Assembly: GCA_023248355.1 (NCBI GenBank)
Contig: JAHFES010000008.1
Location: 1-45,338, forward strand
Direction of reading: 5' to 3'
DNA from: Nitrospiraceae bacterium
GTDB taxonomy: Bacteria; Nitrospirota; Nitrospiria; Nitrospirales; Nitrospiraceae
Length of the DNA: 45,338 nt
The position numbers and the translations under genes were made by a program. Below, piece after piece: positions 42,782 to 45,338 of the stretch. Positions within the stretch are counted from its first letter, which is position 1. The number at the start of each line of letters is the position of its first letter. The notes beneath the pieces were generated by a model that was not told where the DNA came from, ran no database searches, and worked only from the letters and a program-made list of their open reading frames with translations.

Positions 42782-44146
42782 ATGGAGTTCACGATGTGTG
42801 GCCGTTACTCACAGAACGTACTCCCCGTTATCCATAAGCTCATGATGCCCATGCTCGGCGTGGCTCTCGCCCTGTGGCCAATCATCACAGACGTTCACGC
42901 AGCGCAGGCCGGTGAGTTCGTCGTCGCCACCTATGAAGGGGTGATCAATCCTGTCGCAGCAGAATATCTGCACGATGCCCTCGCCTCCGCCCAGTCATCT
43001 GGGGCCCACGGCTTGATTGTAAAACTCGACACGCCCGGAGGGTTGGACACCTCGATGCGGCTCATTGTCAAAGATATCACCGGCTCCTCCATACCCGTGA
43101 TCGTCTTTGTCGCGCCGTCCGGAGGCCGCGCCGCCTCTGCAGGAGTGTTCATCACTATGGCCGCGCATGTCGCCGCCATGGCACCTGGGACAAACATCGG
43201 CGCTGCACACCCGGTCGCCATGGGGGGCGGTGAGATGGACAAGATGATGAAGGAGAAGGTGGAGAACGACTCAGTAGCCTATATCAAGAGCATCGCGGAG
43301 CAACATGGAAGGAATGTGTCATGGGCCGAAGATGCAGTCCGGAAAAGCGTCTCCGTCACGGAGCAGGAGGCCTTGAAACTCAAGATCGTCGAGCTGATTG
43401 CGGAGGACATCCCCGCGCTCTTGAAACAGCTGAATGGGAGGAAGATCGCCGTACCAATTGGATCGGTGACTCTGACGACTGAGGCCGCAACCATCCGTGA
43501 GTTCCCCATGGGGGTCCGGTTGGAACTGTTGAAGGCCTTGAGCGATCCCAATATCGCTTATCTGCTGATGACCATCGGTACGATCGGCATTCTGGCCGAA
43601 CTCTACAATCCAGGCGCAATCCTTCCCGGCATCGTCGGGGCCATCAGTTTGATCTTGGCGTTCTATTCGTTGCAGTCGCTGCCGATCAACTATGCGGGCG
43701 TGTTGCTGCTCATTCTTGGGATCGTCTTCTTTATCCTCGAAGCCACAGTCACCAGTTATGGCCTCTTGGCGATCGGCGGCGTGGCCTCTATGACATTCGG
43801 CTCGTTAATGCTCATCAAGTCGGATGCGGAATTCTTCCAGATTTCGTGGGCCGTGATCATCCCGGTCATCCTCACCACGGCAACGGTGTCGTTGTTCATC
43901 GTCGGGATGGGAGTCCACGCGATGCGCCGTCCCCCACAGACCGGAAACGAGGGCATGATTGGTTCCATCGGCATAGCCAAGACCGCCCTACGCCCAGACG
44001 GCAAACTTGCGATTCATGGAGAACTGTGGGACGCCGTCAGCGACGCCCCCGCAGAACCGGGAACGTCCGCGAAAGTACTTCGAGTCGAGGGACTCACGCT
44101 GTATGTGACTCCAGTCCTTCAGAAGAAAGAGGCCTCACCATGTTGA
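42782..44146 (+). CDS. NfeD1b-type membrane serine protease
   Basis: The 454-residue product has a signal sequence (about residues 1-43) and a ClpP-like domain. That domain includes [37 protein letters not shown] with the catalytic Ser119, and [20 protein letters not shown] with the catalytic Lys. Four or more membrane helices follow ([52 protein letters not shown]-rich segment), then a C-terminal OB-like NfeD domain ([32 protein letters not shown]). Family members act with stomatin-like proteins to cleave membrane proteins. A second start at 42794 has GGAG upstream and may be the true one. It overlaps the slipin gene by 7 bases. Confidence 0.92.
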   Translation: MEFTMCGRYSQNVLPVIHKLMMPMLGVALALWPIITDVHAAQAGEFVVATYEGVINPVAAEYLHDALASAQSSGAHGLIVKLDTPGGLDTSMRLIVKDITGSSIPVIVFVAPSGGRAASAGVFITMAAHVAAMAPGTNIGAAHPVAMGGGEMDKMMKEKVENDSVAYIKSIAEQHGRNVSWAEDAVRKSVSVTEQEALKLKIVELIAEDIPALLKQLNGRKIAVPIGSVTLTTEAATIREFPMGVRLELLKALSDPNIAYLLMTIGTIGILAELYNPGAILPGIVGAISLILAFYSLQSLPINYAGVLLLILGIVFFILEATVTSYGLLAIGGVASMTFGSLMLIKSDAEFFQISWAVIIPVILTTATVSLFIVGMGVHAMRRPPQTGNEGMIGSIGIAKTALRPDGKLAIHGELWDAVSDAPAEPGTSAKVLRVEGLTLYVTPVLQKKEASPC

Positions 44147-44904
44147 TCAGCCCCATCAGTCTCCTCGTCCTCCTCCTCGTCATCGTGTTTCTCGGTTTCA
44201 AAGTCCTGCCGGAGTACGAACGCGCAGTGATCTTCCGGTGGGGACGACTTGCTCGCGGCATCGTCGGAGGAAACGGGCCTGGTGTCATCATCATTCTTCC
44301 GCTGATCGACAGGATGGTCCGCGTCAGCATGCGCACGGTCACGATGGATGTCCCTCCGCAGGACGTCATTACGCGAGACAACGTAACCGTCAAGGTCAAC
44401 GCCGTGGTGTATTTTCGCGTGGTGGATCCGCAACGCGCGATTGTGCAGGTCGAGGACTATCTTTATGCCACCTCCATGATGGCCCAGACGACTTTGCGCA
44501 GTGTTCTGGGGCAAAGTCAGCTCGACGACCTGCTGTCGAAGCGCGAACAGATCAACGCAGATCTGCAGAGGATCATCGACCAACAGACCGAGCCCTGGGG
44601 TGTCAAAGTGTCAGCGGTTGAGGTCAAGAATGTCGACCTCCCACAGGAAATGCAGCGGGCCATCGCGCGCCAGGCCGAAGCCGAACGGGAACGGCGGGCA
44701 AAAGTCATCCATGCCGAAGGTGAATTTGAAGCCTCTCAGCGCTTGGCCGACGCTGCCGATGTGATCAGCCGAAATCCTGCTGCGCTTCAGTTGCGTTATC
44801 TCCAAACGCTGGTGGAAATTGCAGCGGAGAAAAACTCGACGACCATTTTCCCTATACCGATCGATACGCTCGCCCCCTTCATCAAGGGCCTGCTAAATAA
44901 ATAG
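44140..44904 (+). CDS. Slipin (stomatin/prohibitin family, SPFH domain)
   Basis: The 254-residue protein has an N-terminal membrane helix ([20 protein letters not shown]) and an SPFH domain: [81 protein letters not shown] helical region [20 protein letters not shown] follows. Slipins organise lipid domains and are the usual substrates or partners of the NfeD protease. The ATG at 44140 lies inside the nfeD stop. Length and order are typical. Confidence 0.93.
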   Translation: MLISPISLLVLLLVIVFLGFKVLPEYERAVIFRWGRLARGIVGGNGPGVIIILPLIDRMVRVSMRTVTMDVPPQDVITRDNVTVKVNAVVYFRVVDPQRAIVQVEDYLYATSMMAQTTLRSVLGQSQLDDLLSKREQINADLQRIIDQQTEPWGVKVSAVEVKNVDLPQEMQRAIARQAEAERERRAKVIHAEGEFEASQRLADAADVISRNPAALQLRYLQTLVEIAAEKNSTTIFPIPIDTLAPFIKGLLNK

Positions 44905-45139
44905 TGTGGCAAATAAGCCTTCCCCCTGGTGCCGGTCATACATAGTTGCCGCAGAACTGAGACACGGACTTCCCATTTTCCTCATTAAGCCACTCTAATC
45001 TTCTTGGAAATTCCTACGGATTACGCCACCCATTCCTCATCTTCAATCCAGCATCCGTTTTGCTTCGTAGAGAGAGACAGAACGCGTTGATCTCGTTGAA
45101 TCCTCTGCGCCCCATCAGGCTCTAAATAGGAGTGAACAG

Positions 45140-45338
45140 ATGAAAAACCACCAGAGGAAAGGTGATCCCATGAATGATGAAGAGCTTCGTTCGACTGACG
45201 AAGTCGAGGACCATACTGTCGCCACAGATGTCGACGCCGATGATTCGCAGGCCAGCGGCATACTGGAAGTAATCGGTCGTGATGGCGCGCGAGAATCGCT
45301 CCCAGAGGAAAAGTCACAGCCGGCGCTGCGCACGAGCC
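45140..45338 (+). CDS. Start of an unidentified acidic protein, cut by the right edge
   Basis: ATG at 45140 follows TAGGAG at a good distance, and the frame stays open to the end of the window (66 codons). A second ATG at 45170 has GAGGAAAGG upstream and is also possible. The visible product is strongly acidic and polar (MNDEELRSTDEVEDHTVATD, VDADDSQASGILEVIGRDG) and looks intrinsically disordered. No family can be named from this part. The 235 bases before it show no gene or clear terminator. Confidence 0.55.
   Translation, partial: MKNHQRKGDPMNDEELRSTDEVEDHTVATDVDADDSQASGILEVIGRDGARESLPEEKSQPALRTS

Noticed and set aside
45021-45317. Minus-strand 98-residue frame at the right end
   Set aside because: It lies opposite the acidic plus-strand gene, which has a good ribosome site and a normal start.

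Overview
This window looks like part of the chromosome of a Gram-negative, fairly GC-rich bacterium. Several features point to an outer membrane: a Pal lipoprotein, a BamE-like and an LptM-like lipoprotein, a small beta-barrel protein and a lytic transglycosylase. The mix of genes (DapL-route lysine synthesis, a B12-radical SAM/STAS protein between arg and lys genes, several PilZ proteins) fits Nitrospira or a close relative. That assignment is inferred from gene content and was not tested by a search. I see no prophage, insertion sequence or CRISPR array. Most of the window is housekeeping sequence with small accessory islands.

Layout. 1-4.6 kb is accessory: a PmtA-like methyltransferase with an Asn/Gly/His-rich tail, two poorly known minus-strand genes, a methyltransferase remnant carrying an 18-bp tandem duplication, a DUF4160/DUF2442 pair and a class I glutamine amidotransferase. 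4.7-7.4 kb holds dapL, folK and panC on the plus strand. 7.4-15 kb is a minus-strand run: lytic transglycosylase, glycerate 2-kinase, a PEP-utilising phosphotransferase with the domain order of rifampin phosphotransferases, then rmuC, a MazG-type pyrophosphohydrolase and a zinc-ribbon/PilZ protein. 15-18 kb holds a family 5 uracil-DNA glycosylase, a small transaldolase and several small genes.

18-28 kb is the core of the window: a compact minus-strand series argD-argF-argG-argH-lptM-like-radical SAM/STAS-lysA-dapA-dapB, mostly with overlapping or nearly touching genes. With dapL at 4.7 kb it gives the aspartate-semialdehyde-to-lysine route through LL-diaminopimelate, except for the dapF epimerase, which is not seen here. 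It also gives acetylornithine aminotransferase plus the last three steps to arginine.

28-37.7 kb is mixed: a zinc-ribbon membrane protein, phosphoglycerate mutase, a beta-barrel protein, an ATP-grasp ligase translationally coupled to a zinc metallopeptidase (the best candidate for an undescribed system), a low-molecular-weight phosphatase-like protein, ttcA, msrA and a PilZ protein. 37.8-39.6 kb has pal, two very small genes (one zinc ribbon, one membrane protein) and tRNA-Arg(UCG). 39.6-42.7 kb is a minus-strand trmI-SDR-aroE-aroK run, and 42.8-44.9 kb is an nfeD/slipin membrane protease pair. Both ends of the window cut through genes.

Functions below come from reading motifs in translated sequence. 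No database search was possible.
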